This document shows, in pieces, positions 36,493-49,901 of a stretch of 64,000 nucleotides of DNA; positions within the stretch are counted from its first letter, which is position 1, and each line of letters starts with the position of its first letter. The notes beneath the pieces are model-generated. The model was given only the letters and a program-made list of their open reading frames with translations, was not told the DNA's origin and searched no databases. The stretch spans positions 8,094,976-8,158,975 of the forward strand of contig NC_079910.1 of NCBI RefSeq assembly GCF_024868665.1, read 5' to 3'. Made by a program: the position numbers and the translations under genes. Source of the stretch: Triplophysa rosa (lineage: Eukaryota; Chordata; Actinopteri; Cypriniformes; Nemacheilidae).

Positions 36493-38480
36493 AGCATTAC
36501 ACGCAGGATAAAGATCAGCTTAGGAACCTTTTTAATGATTCTAATATAAAGCCTGCTGTCACTTCATAAAGTTAAAGCGTGCCAGTTATGATCCTTGCTT
36601 GTCACTGATTTGCTGATGGGTGAATTTTTTTTATAGTTTAGAGTAACCAACAGCCTGTGAATGAGAACTTTTAACAGTCAGGTACATAGGCACTCAGATT
36701 CTTTGTCATCTCAGATTTGTCTGTTTATTTTTTGTATATTGTCCTCCCTGAACTGCTTTTGAGCATGCTCAAATATCCTGAGAATCAGGCCGTTTACTAC
36801 GTTTACAGCATGGTGATGGTTTGGGCTGATGCAAGGCTTGTGCTTTCTTTTGGTGAGTTTTCTTTATAATTAGTCAGTTTAAGACTGTTTATGGATGGGG
36901 AGCACTGGATAGATTGGGTCAAGGAAGGTTAAAGCTTAGCTTGTTCAGTTCTATTTGTTATTGATGACCCTAAAACTGTTGGAATGACAAAATATGGTTA
37001 CCACTGTTGTATCAGAACTTGCTGTATTTGTTTCTAAACTAGGGCTTATTCAGCGCATCCGTTTTGTTGGGACTTTGGTCATTTAGAAATAAGAATCTGC
37101 AGTAGTGGTCTGTGTTAATTTTAAAGGTGATTCATGATGTTTTGGTCATGCTCATATTTATGGCTCAGAGTGGATTCTCTGGCTGAGGATGACAAATTTC
37201 ATTTCACTTTCCATTCCCTTTAGTTACAGCACCGTCACACTTTTATATGAACTTGCAATTTGGCAACGCTTTAATAATGTACATACCAGGCACAGTCATT
37301 TCATGCCATTTTGTAGTTATAGGTGACGAGGTTCGTAGGAGAATTGAATGTGTCCCCTGAATGTGTCCTCGTGAATTGTAATACAATTTCCTTATTTAAG
37401 ATATTACGTTTCTTCCCTAAAGAGTGTTTTGACTGTAGGATAAATCTGGGGGAAAGTCCTCTTGTAATGATTTGAACAAGGTTTCTTATAGGTCTGCCAT
37501 GGTAACGCGAGTGGCTTTATTGCTTTGCTGAAGCCAGCGTATTGATTCTGATAGGATGGCATGGGTTTGGCTAATTAGAAATTGACAGTTGCTTTGATAG
37601 ATGGTACCTGACAGTGACTGAGCAATGCGAAAACCATTATCTGGAGGAATGCGAACGCGTTCACTACAAAAGAATGTGCTGTGATGAATTGGTGCTGTTA
37701 TTTGAACGTTTAATCAGGAGGATACAGTATTGCTGATAAATTCTTTGTAAGTATTGCTTTTAAAAATGGATTTTAATTTATTTTAATTCTGCTGTCCATC
37801 CCCTACACGACCAATGTCCTTGTAATTGTTATCATGACCATGTACAATTAGACGTTGGGAGAAAAATCACCGATTTCAGCCGAGAAAATACTTGATGCAT
37901 TTACTAGGAGCTTAGTAATGCGGTAAATAACAAATCACTGGGGCTTTTTTGTTTGTTTTCATTAATGAATATGAGCAGCTAGTGGTTTAGCATAATGAAA
38001 TGCACTAACTTGTTAAAAAAAAAAACTTATTGTTATGTAATGTGAAATTATACTAGGAGCATAAGGTAATGATATTGTTGTCTACAGGCTTGCAAAAATT
38101 TGCAGAAAATAGCAAATTTCACTTTAATGTTTGGGTTATTACTGTTAATTGATTTAGGGGTTGGTGTGGCAAAGGGAATTATTATATAACAATGGATTGA
38201 AGTGTATGAGACACTAAATTCTAGCTGTCTGCATAAATTGTCACAAAAAGAAAATAAATTATTTTGTTTTGGCCTTACAGTTTTGGCTGGTTCATTTGCT
38301 GCATTAATTGTTGTTAATTGCACTGTTTTGCTTTTTAAACCGATTGGTAAGAGATTCATGTTTTTGTGTCAATAGACATTGTTAATAGACTATGTCTAAT
38401 TTCTCTAAAGAAGGGCTTTTATCTGATAGTTTTAAATTCAGTTTCTGCAAATGTAGGAAATTGAAGAGAGGCTGAATTTG
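36493..38480. other. larp4-asb8 spacer, no gene recognised
   Basis: Unremarkable AT-rich sequence. It may partly be extended larp4 3' UTR. No open frame resembles a protein and no repeat ends were found. Confidence 0.5.
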
Positions 38481-38489
38481 AAAGTTAAC

Positions 38490-39142
38490 ATTTTCACACA
38501 AAAGAAGACATTTTGATGAATGTATGACCACAAATGGTTCTGGGGCACTTTTGACTACCATTGTATTCCTACTATGGTAGTCAATGGGGGGCAAAATCTG
38601 TCTGGTTATAAGCATTCTTCCAAATATCTTTCTCTGTGAAAGCCATGTTCTTGGATATATTTTCTTTAAATTCTCAGACTATGATTACTTTCTAGGAGGG
38701 CCTCATGGTTAAAGATTTATTAGTATAACAAACTGTATAAGACTTGCAAGTGCATACAGTGTTGGGTAAATATGAGCTCAGATAAACTTGGTAACCAATG
38801 CCCATTTAAAGGGATACTTTACCCAAAAATGAAAATCCTGTCATCATTTACTCGCCTTCGAGTTGTTCCAAATCTGTATAAATTTCTTTGTTCTAACGAA
38901 CACAGTGAAAGATATTTGGAAGAATGCTTGTAACCAAACAGATCTTGCCCCCCATGGACTCCCATAGTAGGACGTTTTACTTTATCGTTTTTTGTTCTGT
39001 TGAACAAAAGACATTTTGATGAATGTATGACAGCAAACAGTTCTGGGGCACTTTTGACAACCATTGTATTCCTACTATGGTAGTCAATGGGGGGGATCTG
39101 TCTGGTTATAAGCATTCTTACAAATATCTTTCTCTGTGAAAG
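38490..39142. repeat. Two nearby copies of a MITE subfamily
   Basis: The block from AGACATTTTGATGAATGTATG to TCTTTCTCTGTGAAAG occurs at about 38500-38642 and again at about 39007-39142 with only a few differences. The second is the right part of a fuller element starting GGGATACTTTACCC near 38812 (TTCGAGTTGTTCC subfamily). Confidence 0.85.
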
Positions 39143-39473
39143 TTAAAATTACAATTTTACATTAAGTTAGTGTGATCTCAGGTCACGTCACAGAATATGA
39201 CTTGTTTTTATAACATTTTACAATAACAGGACAAAATGTCAGGACAGTGACATTCACTCAGGGACCCTCAGTACGGGGCTCATCATGTCTATATTTGGCA
39301 TTGACGGTATGGTATGTGAAGAATGGTCTTTCACACATACAGAAGCGGATACTAATAAAGCAGTATTTCAAGCCGAGCCACACGACAAATATGTTTCGTC
39401 GATGAAAACAGACCGATAAAGATGATTTTAACCCGCAAACATGTCCTCGTTTGTCATAGATCACTTCCTCTCA

Positions 39474-39545
39474 TGACGTCACCGTGTTTGTGTTGAGCAG
39501 GCACTCGCGCGTTAGCTACAAGCAGTAGCTTTTCGATTTGTGGAG
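39474..39545 (+). promoter_or_regulatory. asb8 promoter with perfect CRE and non-coding exon 1
   Basis: Palindromic CRE TGACGTCA at 39474-39481, followed by a CpG-containing stretch and a donor GTGGAG|GTAACG after 39545. The matching acceptor (TGATTTCACAG) ends at 40313, just before the exon with the asb8 start. I infer an untranslated first exon within about 39490-39545. Confidence 0.55.
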
Positions 39546-40369
39546 GTAACGTTACTGTTTTAAAACCAATTCGTTTATGATCACATATTTGCTTTTGTTT
39601 TATTCCCGTGCCATTGATTTAAAAAAAAATCCAAAGGTAAGAAAATGTAATTTCACGTTCTGTGTGTTGAAACTAGCTTCAAGCGGCTAATTTAACGTTA
39701 CTCCGGTAACAAAGGAGAACAGCAAGCGATAAACAAAAATACAACCCTGTCTTTTTTGACAACCATAAATTTGCAACTAGTAACAAGTTGCTACTTAAAA
39801 ACCCGCCGTATTTCGTATTTCATATGCTTGTTAAAGCTGAAAGTGATCTGTCATTATGCGACCTTTTGTTGACAGCAAGAAGCAATGACAGCAAACAGTG
39901 CTTACTGCTTATGGTGTATTTGCGTTATTTATGTGCGTTAACATGACGCGTGCATGTTCTATGCGCGTTAACAATGCACATTTGAGCGTATCAGTCAGAT
40001 GTTGCATGTAAAATAACCTTTATAAGCATTATGTTGGTACGTTGGCTTTCACAGCTAACCCATATCACTGTATTCTTTGATATGAACTGAGGAGTATGTT
40101 AAATGCCTTGTCTTAACAAAACAGTGATTAAAGCCACGGGAACAAAAACGTGGCAGATAGAGTAAGCACACACCCATTTGAATAAACCAGCAATAATTAC
40201 ATCAATGGTATTAAGCACAATAAATGAGTCATAATAGAAAAGTGTTGCATTTGCTTTTTTCAGCCTATTAATAGATTGTGTGTGTGTTTTTAATTTTGTG
40301 TCTGATTTCACAGCCATCTCATCTCGGTGTGGCATCACCCGTTCCGGGTGAAATGTCCTTTAGTTCCAC

Positions 40370-41567
40370 ATGAGCTCTACTATGTGGTACATCATGCAGA
40401 GTATTCAGAGCAAATACTCGCTGTCGGAAAGGCTCATTCGAACAATAGCAGCTATTCGTTCTTTTCCACATGATAATGTGGAAGACCTTATACGTAGGGT
40501 GAGTAGTGCTGCCACAGCTTTGACAGTTGTTTCATCTCTTACATTGTAAAAAGTTGGTGTTTTAAGCATATTTCTCATTCCAAAGGGGGCGGATGTGAAC
40601 AGGATGCATGGCACATTGAAGCCCCTCCATTGTGCCTGCATGGTGGCCGACGCTGACTGTGTGGAGCTTTTGCTGGAGAAAGGTGCAGAGGTACAACATG
40701 CAAGACGCCAAAATTTTGACACTGGGGTAATCTGGGTTGTTCCTATGGTATTCTGGGTCATTTTTAGATTGTTGCCTATTGGTCATAGTCAAAAACCATA
40801 CAATAAGTTGTGATTTCAAGTAAAACAAATATAATAATGCTAAGGCCTCAATGGGAGTCCATGTTAAACACTTCACATCATTTTTTAATTGCGTGGCAGT
40901 AACTTCGGCAACATATTGCTTTCCCACACAGGTAAATGCCTTGGATGGTTACAACCGCACCGCGCTCCATTATGCAGCAGAGAAGGATGAGGGTTGTGTG
41001 GAGCTCTTATTAGAATACGGGGCCCAGCCTAATGCACTAGATGGCAACAAGGATACCCCACTGCACTGGGCTGCCTTCAAAGATAACCCAGAGTGTGTAC
41101 GGGCACTTTTGGAGAGTGGCGCCAGCCCCAACGTCCGTGATTACAATAACGACACGCCCCTCAGTTGGGCGGCCATGAAGGGCAACCTGGAGAGCGTGCG
41201 TGTGTTGCTGGAGTATGGAGCTCAAGTCCATGTCGTCAACTTAAAAGGCCAGACGCCGATATCACGACTGGTGGCGTTGCTGGCTCGTGGCCTGGGAACA
41301 GAGCAAGAGGAAGAGTGCCTGGAGCTGCTTTGCCGTGCGGCCGGGAGGTTCGAGATCCGCAGGGCCGATGGCTCCTTACCACGTGAGCTCAGTAAAGATC
41401 CTCAGTTACTGGCTCGACTCACTAGCCTGGTGGCTCAGCCGCCTTCGTTACGGGCCCTGGCACGGTGCGCTGTGCGTAATAGCCTGGGAGTGCAATACCT
41501 CCCCAGTGCGGTGAAACTGCTCCCCTTACCAGAATCAGTGAAAGAATATGTGCTCCTCAGGGACTGA
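40370..41567 (+). CDS. asb8: Ankyrin repeat and SOCS box protein 8
   Basis: Substrate-receptor subunit of an Elongin B/C-Cullin 5 (ECS) ubiquitin ligase. Coding exons 40370-40498, 40586-40690 and 40932-41567 join in frame to 289 aa (human 288). The N terminus MSSTMWYIMQSIQSKYSLSE is almost identical to mammalian ASB8. Four ankyrin repeats follow (TLKPLHCACM; NRTALHYAAEKDEG; KDTPLHWAAFKDN; NDTPLSWAAMKGN), about residues 50-185. The C-terminal SOCS box covers about 245-289 (LARCAVRNSLG, LPLPESVKEYVLL). The 5' UTR exon begins at 40314. The small gene has introns of 87 and 241 bp in its coding part. Confidence 0.96.
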
Positions 41568-43290
41568 GGGCAGGGTAGGTGGGGGAGTGAGAAGACTGAC
41601 ATGGGAGGTAGATGTTTTTGTGTATGTGAACATGTGATTGTAATCTGTTGTAATCAGACTGCAATCTGAAGTGTGTATGTCTATATACATTGAGTGAATA
41701 TGTGAGGAAGTTGCCTGTGTTTTTGCTGTAATGTCATTGAACAAATTCAGGGTTGTGATATAATTTTATGCTTTGAAGCAGAAAATCCAGATTTAGTAGG
41801 AAAGTTACAGTACAGTAGTACCACCAAAATGTCATTAACACATCTATTGAACTCATAAAAATTGTATCACTAGGTAAAACTATGTGAAATCCTCAAATTG
41901 CAAAAACGAAAATATTTTGGAACTATTATTGACCAGTAAATCATATGAACACTTAATACTTTAACGTTGCACTTAAGTTATAATCCTATATTACATTTGA
42001 TTTTTAATTAAAAAAATGTATGTGTGCAGTAGGATTTTATTTTGAAAAGATAGTTATTCTTTGTTACGTTTTTAAGTCAAATAAAAAACCTATGTTATAT
42101 CATTATATTAAATCATTTTATGAAGTTTCCCAACCAACGAAAATAAATCCATCTTGAAAGACTGGGAAACACGTAACGTGGTGGGTGCACAAAACAACTT
42201 TAAATGTCTATTACTACCAATGTCTATTGCTGTTTACTAGTCACTTTCATAATCTATTTAATCATAAAGGGTTCACATGAATACTACTTTTTACTAAATT
42301 ATTTAGTTTGTTGGAGTGTATTATGCATCTTTTATTTCGGTGCTTATGGTTGCTGTGCTTCTAAGTTTGAGAGACAATAGTGGGAATAAATGGAATAAAA
42401 ATAGCAACCTTTTACAGCTATCTTTTGTGTCAGCATCGAGATATTGTTTTAGCTCGTCTAAGTCTTTAACCTGGAGTTTGTCATGTTAGCATGATCTTTA
42501 TTAACTCTTGCAGATGGGATGTCTTAAAATTAAGATCAATACTTGTGAAACACACCAGATTTTCTTTGCAGGCCTGTTTCTATTTCTGTTTCTATTGCTT
42601 AAGAAACTATGTAGTGCTCACATCTAAACTAGTTTTATGCATGCAGACTAAGTAAAAACCTCCATGCATTGTTGAAGTGTATTTGCTGCAATTATTTCCC
42701 CAAACCAAACGAACCATTATTGTTATTAAAGTGTCCATTAATGGACCAAATTTACCATTTGTCATTACACGAAACCTCATATGCTATGTTAGTGTAATTT
42801 CAACAATTGGCCAGTGGAGGGAGCAGGAATATTACACGATAAAAACTAAAAGATGCAGAATTAGGATATTGTCCATGTAGGAATTTTTGTAACCAATTTG
42901 GTCACAAAAGGAGAACACTGCTTTTTTAGAAAGTAAAGAAGAAATAATAAATATATATGTACATAAACCCAACAAATCTCATGAGGTCATTAAAAGCTAT
43001 AATTTACGGATTTTTCCTCTGAGCTTCAAAAATGAACATTACATTTACTGTGTTATTTAGATTTTATAATCACTGTCCAGGGCTGTGTTTGAATTTGTTT
43101 TCTGAATAGAAAATGACTAATGGTAAATTATCATATTTTCATTGTAAAGATATATGTTCAGTTCATTTCTTTAGCAAGTACAGTTTGTGTTTTCCCCTAT
43201 GCTTTATTTAAACTCCTGTCCAAGCACAGGATGTCCTCTTTAAGTGAATGTAAATCAGTCAGGAAGGAAGCTACAGTGGGACTGAATAAA
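41568..43290 (+). other. asb8 3' UTR
   Basis: About 1.7 kb of AT-rich sequence with no other gene. AATAAA words occur at about 42079, 42385, 42395 and 43285-43290. The last, followed by downstream GT-poor sequence, is the probable distal polyadenylation signal. Confidence 0.5.
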
Positions 43291-43739
43291 GACTGAATTT
43301 CAAAGGAACCTTCTGAATATTATTGCCTTAGTTGTGCAAACCTTACACAGATTATACACATAACATATATGTACAGATGTATAGGTCTAGATGATACAGC
43401 AAAATCAGTGCTTTACGGTCGATAGCTTAGAACTGAATCCCTTTTGGTAAATGCCTAGGAGGAAAACAAATATTTTTTTGAGGACTTTTTATCAGGCATA
43501 TTAAAAAGAGGAAATATTTTTAAGTGAGATGAGAAATTAATCGAAATTGAACAACGCATACATTTTGTAATGAAAATAAAAATAGCTAAAAATAAGAAGT
43601 TTTACTTAATGCCACTTTTTGAGAACGTTCGGAGCAATTTTCACTGCTTTCGGCTACATTTACGTGTCGTCTGTTCAGCTCGAGTTTCATACCTTGAGAA
43701 TCAGTACACACATCCCAGGTGAGCGTTCAGGGATTCGTA

Positions 43740-43840
43740 TGACGTCAACATCTCGCGATGTTTCACGGGGAGGGGCGTGTCGGATTCCAAGAGAGGAGAG
43801 TGAGCGAGCGAGAGAGAGAGTGGGAAAGAGGGGCGCTGTG
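43740..43840 (+). promoter_or_regulatory. atf7 promoter with perfect CRE and non-coding exon 1
   Basis: Palindromic CRE TGACGTCA at 43740-43747, then TCTCGCGATG and a KLF-type GGGGCGTGTC, then a purine (GA/GC)-rich leader ending at the strong donor GCTGTG|GTAAGT after 43840. The next compatible acceptor (CTCTTTCACAG, ending 49877) is 24 nt before the atf7 ATG, so this is the likely atf7 first exon with a 6-kb intron. Confidence 0.6.
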
Positions 43841-46800
43841 GTAAGTTTGTAAACATTCTTCTTCTGTCAAAAATCTGGAATCGATGGTTGCCTGTGTATA
43901 AAACAATGTCCAGTTGTTATTTATATCCGATAAAAAGGTTTGTGTGGTCGAGAGTAACTTTTATGAGGCGACTGGTATGCTGTCAGACGGGCAATGGGCT
44001 AACGTTACCAGCGAAGTCTGCGCTTAGAGGGAAGACAGTGTTGCTCGTTTAGTTAGGCTCTTGACAAGCGAGGGCTAAAATCTTATGACGCCGTCATGAA
44101 ACGCTAGCCCTCTGTAATTTCTATACCATACGACTTGTTATCAATAAATACTTTTTTGTGACGTAAATTAGTATTTCAGACATCACAGACGTAGTTTATT
44201 TGTTACAAAGTACTCTGTGCATACTTTTTTTTCTAACGGGGAGTATGAGCGGCCTGTAAGTTGGAAGTCCGTGAATTCCATTTTTTGAGTGGGATTTCCG
44301 TCCACCAATGATACGCGACTAATAATTATGATTGACGCGTATTGTAGCGAAACAGTCGTTATATATTTTTGACTGACGTGGATACGACCAATCAACGTAA
44401 AGCCAGGGCGGGCACATGCGGGAAAAGGCTGGTTTTTATTTGGCATGTTCACAAGACATCAAGTTAGCATCGGTTTGCTAAATAGTTAGCCCTGTTTATT
44501 TTCTGCGAGGAAACTATTGAATGTGAAGATTTTTTTGTGTATTGCGGCAGTTAAACACACAAGGTTGAAATGGCACAGTAAAGTGTCGGGGAAGTAACTT
44601 ATATTGTAACCAAAACCTAGGAATTCTGCTTATTGAGTTCCTACAAAAGTTGTACTTTTTTGTTACGTAACTTGTAGACATACATTCGTGTTCAGGAACT
44701 GAAAGATAAATTGGTATTATACAGTTAAACTCTTCGTTTTTTTTGACTGAATTAAAGTATACTACTGAGTTTTGATTTGAGTTTGATAGGGCAGATGTTT
44801 CCGTTAAATGTTTTGCCAACACAATTGTCAGATTATATCTCAACACAAAAAACACCCACGTATTAGTTTGTTAACAAATAACACAGGCACCTGTTGAACA
44901 ATATGTCCTGTTATCCCATGAAAATAATATAACAAAAAGAGTGTTTCACACCATTGCACATAATGTATCTGTTGTAAAAAGACACTCCCTAAAACATCTT
45001 AAAACAATCAACTTTCATTTCATCTGAGCATGTGAATGTCTCATTTCGGTTCGTGTAAATACCATCTGTAGATTTGAGGTCCTGTAATTGTAGATATAGG
45101 TCATCTTGACATGGCATTTGTTGAATTCCAACAATGTTACTCTTCGAAATTTTTGGATATCCCCATATAATACATCATCCTTCCAGAAGACATTTGCATG
45201 TGCACTAGTGAGCATTTCGCAGCTGTTACAGTAATTGCTTTACAGTGACTTGACTAATGAGAGCTTGCAGCGTTGCTTATTGCTTTCACCTCTGCTATGA
45301 GGCATCTGCTGGAGCTTACAGCTCTACAACCGCAGTGTTTCTTAATGTGTTCAATTCACTTTTACAGGAAGAAACGTAGCGTACCAGTTTGAGGTCTTTC
45401 ATGTGTTGAAAACGGCATGCTACATCATTTGTTAAACTGTGCTCAAATGATTAAAAGTCAGAACTGTGAATAAAGGATTACGTAGTTTGTCCTGGCAACG
45501 GTTGTATAGGATAGTGTTATTGACGGCATGTGAGGATGGTTGACCAGATGCAGCAATAGAGTACAGCAGCAAAGCAAATAACAGACCGTTCTGCACACCT
45601 GTCCTTTTCGGAAATTATGTAATATTTGGTCTGCTTAAAAAAGGTGTGCCTGCCCTGTACTGAAGGTGCTCTCAAAGACCTGGGGACTAATGTATACAGA
45701 GTGGTATGGTTTGATGAATTAAATAATGACATATTGCTTTTTTGGAATTGGTAAATATTTGTTTACATTTATGTATTTACATGTCATCATTTACATGTTC
45801 TAATGTTTGGAAAAGCAACAGAATTCGCCAAGGTTGAGTTCAGTGTCCATCTGAACTTGATTAGTAGCTCTTTCAGACTATGTTACAACGCGTATAATGT
45901 ACTGTATATACACAAGGCATTGTCTATTATAATACAACCGGATCCGTTTTTTTACTGTATGCAGGTGTGGAGATTTTGTGTCAGTTTTTCTTCCTTGGCT
46001 TGTGTCTATCATTGTTATAGCGGCAGAACAAAATGATATAAGAGAGAAGTCTCTTTCACAGAGCGGACTTCAGGACCACATTGTTTATAGCGGAATACAA
46101 GCCCAGGGGATTGCATTGGGCTGCATTGTGTATTTCCTCACCATGGATTTAGCGCCGGGCACACTGCAGTCATGCAGACATAGATATAGAGTTTCATTTG
46201 TTCCATTTTCCGAAGCTCAGTTTCACGAAGGTTACATAAATCCGAATCGGCCATAGTACACGCCCTGCACCCAGATCGCTTGCCCCCAACATGTTCGGGA
46301 CACAGAACTTTTGGCATTTACCTGCGGGTTACTGAACACCCTCCAGAGCCATTCGTTCCATTCTTCCCTGCCCCCCTTTCTGCCACTCTGTCTGTATATG
46401 AGGGGTCTTCCTTACGCTCTGGAAGCTTATGCTCTAGATTCCTCATTCTTGGCTCCAGCTGGAGCTATTAATACAGTTTGTTTAGTCAGTTTCCTAGCAT
46501 ACAGCATCAAACAGTGTACGTCTGAGGCTGATTATAGCTGGCCTTCGCCGCACCGTCCACCTGCTGAGTAGGAGAAATCCAAGTTAACAGCAGGATGTCG
46601 CTTTTTCTGACCAATACGACCCAATTGATCCGGAGGAATCGGGCTGAGATGCAGAATGCATGTATTGCACAGGCATCGTACATACGTGAAAAAAATTGTG
46701 AATTAAGTCAAATTTAAATTCTTAATATTCAGTACTCATGGATTACTCTGGTATAATATGGTGTTATTTGGTATTTTACGGTTTATATTTTTTGCTTTTG

Positions 46801-49800
46801 TACAGAATTACTTTCCCAACATTTGTATGTCGCTTTAGATAAAAGCATCTGATAAATGATTAGATACAAATAGAAATGGAAAAGTCATGGAAATGAATTG
46901 GGCAAAAGGTGTGAGACGCCTGTTTTTAACAGGTCAACCAAAGCAGAGGTAAATTTACTCCAGACTTTTAGATGCTTCTCTGATTTAATTTTTTCAAACT
47001 ATAAAAAAATAACAGGAAGCATTTTTTTATTATACCAGACTAATCCATCCTGAATAATCCATCCTGGCTCTATTTTAATTTTGGATGGTCAGTGTTATCT
47101 AGCACACATGGAGGCCGTTGGGCCAATCTCTGCTGTTTTATTGTTTATTTCTAGTGTGCTAGGAAATTCTGTGAGTACACATACCTAGTCTTGAGTCTTT
47201 CTGAGATGTGACGACTTCACCGAGGGTGTAATGAGCCGGTGCTGCTACTCATTTGTTTAAGGTCTCTTTGCATTTCTCTAACCAAACTGACTGTGTACAT
47301 TGCAGCCAATCTGAGAGCTTTGGCACCAAGCTGTTGGCCTGCATGTTGAGCGTGTGAGGTCTGCAAGGAATCAAACTGCTTAGCTTGTACGTCACTTTGA
47401 TCTCAGCCTTGAGGGAAGGGACTTTCAGTGGCAAACAAGATGCAGTTATTTTCTTCATGGAAAACTGGGCAGAAACCTTGGCAGGGGCTGCTAATTTCAG
47501 CTCATAACCGCGCGTCACGGGACACATAAACACAATTGACATTCGGAGCTACAGACATTAGCGTTTAATACTGAGACTACATCGCCATCTTGAGAGTGGC
47601 TGCCCGTGTTTACAGTAAAGCTTTCTGTATGTTGTATAGAATTGAAAAGTCTTAGCCTGTCAGGTTGTCATTTTAAACCCTTTTTTTCAAGTTTTTTGGT
47701 TGACAAAGCTAAGCATCATTCGTATAAATCCCTGCAGTAAAAATAAAGAAAGAAGTGTGGTTTGTTTTAATGTGTAGTAGAGTGGTAATTGTGTTACTCA
47801 TCACAAGTCATCGCGAGCTGGTGGGGAGAGATAAAAATGTAATGCTCTCAACTCCTCTTCATTTGAATTTAATGAATGTGTTACTTTTTCCAAAATTCCC
47901 GACTAGTGAAGTTTATGTAGATTGAACTGTGGTGGGCACACAGATGAAAAATTTTATGGGGTTAGTTCACCCAAAAATGATTTTGTCATCATTTATTCAC
48001 CCATGTCATTCATAACCTGTATATGACTCAAAGTTTACAAAAGAAGATATTTTGAGAAATGTCTCAGTGTCCATACAATGGAAGTCAATGGGGGTCAATG
48101 TTTTTTCGGTTATCGGCTTTCTAAAATATCCTCTTTTGGCTTCTGCATAAGAAAGAAAGTCAATTTGGAATTGGATTGGAATGACATGTGGGTGAGTAAA
48201 TGATGAAAGAATGTTCATTTTTAGGTGAGCTATCACTTCAATCTGCACAGCCAAACTAGTTAAAGACCACCTTTAAATATTATACATGTATAAAAGATAT
48301 TACGTTTCTGAAAATCTTTGCTATTGCACTAGTGTTCTTTGTCTCAAATGTTCTTGCAAAAGGGACTGCTATGGGCTTATTTTCAATTATATAAAATTAT
48401 TCGCAATCACATTTTAATCTTTCTGAGGTAGAGTAAGAAGCTGCTTGCCCAGGATGAGTTCATGTGTTCTGTCTTGCAGGATTTTTTTAAACATTTCTTC
48501 ATGTGTAAATGTAGAGGGATGTCTTTGGCTATTGCATTGTGTGTGTGAGCGCCAGTATTTTAAAGATGTCGTGTGAATAATAGCTTAATCTTAGTCATTC
48601 TGTGTATGTGCTGGTTGTCGTCCGCTGCCTGTGGACTAACAAAAGCTGAAAAGCATAAAGGTGCTAGTGCTACTTTAGGCTAAAATTACCCTGCTGGTAG
48701 AAAAAATCCCCTGTTCTTGAATTTACTTAAGGTCAGAGGGCGTGATTACTTGTGTCCATTTTTAAACACATGATTTCTTTTTCATAAATCACAATTTTAT
48801 TTTTAATGTATTACGTTGAATTGCATTATCACTGTAGAATACATCAAATTGACAGCCCAGTTAAAATTGATTTGGGTAAATGTTACTTGATAAAACTTAT
48901 GACTATACTTTATTACTTCATAACTTTATTATCATTTTGATAATTGGTGCATGCAAATAAATTGATTAAATATCTTCCTCATGTTGATTTAGCGAAAACA
49001 GTGTTTTCAAACACATTGGGTTTCCATGTTTTATTTTGAACAACATAAGCCGTCCTAGTAACCTTTTGTTTTATCTGTATCTGAGTAATGTTGTGCATGT
49101 GTTTGTTTGTGTGGATGATCCTGGCAGTTCGTCTGGAATAACTTCAGTGCTCCAGCTAATCGGAAAAGAGGGAGTGTCTATAACAAGCCGATGCTCACAC
49201 ATGCCATTCCTCCGGATCAGTGTGTCTCATTCCCAAAACGTCTGTCCAGAACTACTATTATTACTCTTTGCATTCTTCTCTTACTCTCATTACGTTCTTG
49301 ACGTGCTCTGTTGCGTACCATCATGACGAACTCAATCAATCTTATCCCACCGTTCCTGGCATCTAGCAAAATACCATCACAGTAGTACCAAACCTTTTGA
49401 TGTTGGTGTGGAGGGCTTGAGTTCCTGTGAAAAGTGATGAGCGTCTGGTAGTGTAGGTTGCTGATATTTGAGCTTGAGAATTGGGTGGAGGAGTTCAAAG
49501 AATGACTGGAGGAACGGAGTCAGACAGAGGTGTAGAGTAGCACAGGAGATGTTGGAGAAGAGCTTTGGAGATGGTGTCAAGAGGACTACAATGAAAAATA
49601 GAGGAGGGGCCGGAAAGAGGGATTGCTTTGCTTTGAGCAAATCCTGAATGGCCGCTCGTCTGTAAACTGCATGTCATTGGTGCCCCGAACCGGCCCCCAG
49701 TGTGAAGGAAGTATCACCAGGGAAACTTGTAGTTGCTGTGCTAACATGGGTGTTTTTTCACGTTATTTTTAAACACCCATCGCTTCCTGCGCTGAGCGGG

Positions 49801-49877
49801 GATACAACCAGAGTCGTCTCTCTCTGTGTCTTGTCTTGCTTAAAACGTTAAAAATGTTCTCGTCTTCTCTTTCACAG
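43841..49877 (+). other. atf7 intron 1 (inferred), mostly unannotated
   Basis: Open frames here are short and resemble no known protein. A MITE copy at 47958-48242 is the one clear element. The stretch 45960-46580 is more GC-rich than its surroundings and may hold an alternative leader exon or enhancer, but I see no firm exon. Confidence 0.45.
47958..48242. repeat. MITE copy in atf7 intron 1
   Basis: Left terminus GGGGTTAGTTCACCCAAAAA and right terminus TTTTTAGGTGAGCTATCACTT are inverted. The internal AAAAGAAGATATTTTGAGAAA block is present. Confidence 0.85.
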
Positions 49878-49901
49878 TTACATTGCAAAGTCTTTGCAAA
49901 G

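Noticed and set aside
45978..46571. Open frames of 60-90 codons in atf7 intron 1
   Set aside because: They overlap each other in different frames, resemble no protein family, and have no splice context; chance frames in a GC-richer patch.
47249..47542. 97-codon minus-strand frame in atf7 intron 1
   Set aside because: No known domain, no conserved neighbours; treated as a chance frame.
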